From the NCBI GenBank assembly GCA_027618475.1, contig JAQCEJ010000061.1, positions 1 to 32,104 on the forward strand: 32,104 bases of DNA, read 5' to 3'. Below, one piece after another: positions 32,086-32,104 of this stretch. Each line of letters begins with the position of its first letter. Position 1 is the stretch's first letter. Both the position numbers and the translations under genes were made by a program. The notes under the pieces were generated by a model. That model had not been told where the DNA came from. It did no database searches and was given only the letters and a program-made list of their open reading frames with translations. The stretch comes from Planctomycetota bacterium (GTDB lineage: Bacteria > Planctomycetota > Planctomycetia > Planctomycetales > Planctomycetaceae).

Positions 32086-32104
32086 CCAAGCCCTTCAAAA
32101 CAAG

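Noticed and set aside
1-32104. CRISPR array, prophage or defence island
   Set aside because: No spaced direct repeats, phage structural genes, nucleases or toxin-antitoxin pairs were recognised.

Overview
This 32 kb window looks like chromosome from a planctomycete. The reasons are an operon with a Cyt1/DUF1549/DUF1553 protein, a PPC-domain protein and a Tat-exported DUF1501 protein; large secreted PQQ-type propellers; an acetylxylan-esterase-like protein; a FecR-like membrane protein with a characteristic N-terminal domain; and a sigma-54 promoter. This assignment is inference from gene content. I see no prophage, CRISPR array or complete insertion sequence.

Layout. 1-517: a minus-strand tRNA-Glu(CTC), then a strong promoter overlapped by a 10+10 bp palindrome. 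518-4869: four plus-strand genes, comprising an atypical SDR without the catalytic tyrosine, a protein resembling isocyanide synthases (DIT1/PvcA) at low similarity, an ATP-grasp ligase coupled to it by a stop/start overlap, and a conserved protein of unknown function. 4983-6065: a Tat-exported NHL propeller. 6101-9465 (minus): a HlyD adaptor and a fused ATPase/ABC-2 permease, overlapping by four bases, which together form one efflux system. 9466-10040: a divergent gap with a decayed copy of a short mobile repeat. 10041-12317: a FecR-like membrane protein with a long acidic linker. 12345-18369 (minus): the DUF1549, PPC and DUF1501 operon. 18722-23392: a 1556-residue exported PQQ/TPR protein, ending at a strong hairpin shared with a convergent esterase (23473-25668). 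25835-27061: a CAD-type dihydroorotase. 27352-27903: a small membrane protein whose stop codon lies at the edge of a 155-bp MITE that carries a good intrinsic terminator. 28127-30204 (minus): rimO and pgsA. 30459-31727 (minus): a CPBP protease. At 32070 a near-perfect sigma-54 promoter points out of the window.

The two parts most worth following up are the regulated SDR / isocyanide-synthase-like / ATP-grasp group, a candidate undescribed biosynthetic module, and the MITE pair (9640-9761 and 27900-28054), whose structure fits TA duplication within a CTAG site and which carries a mobile terminator. Start codons were revised wherever a ribosome binding site or a stop/start overlap favoured an internal ATG.
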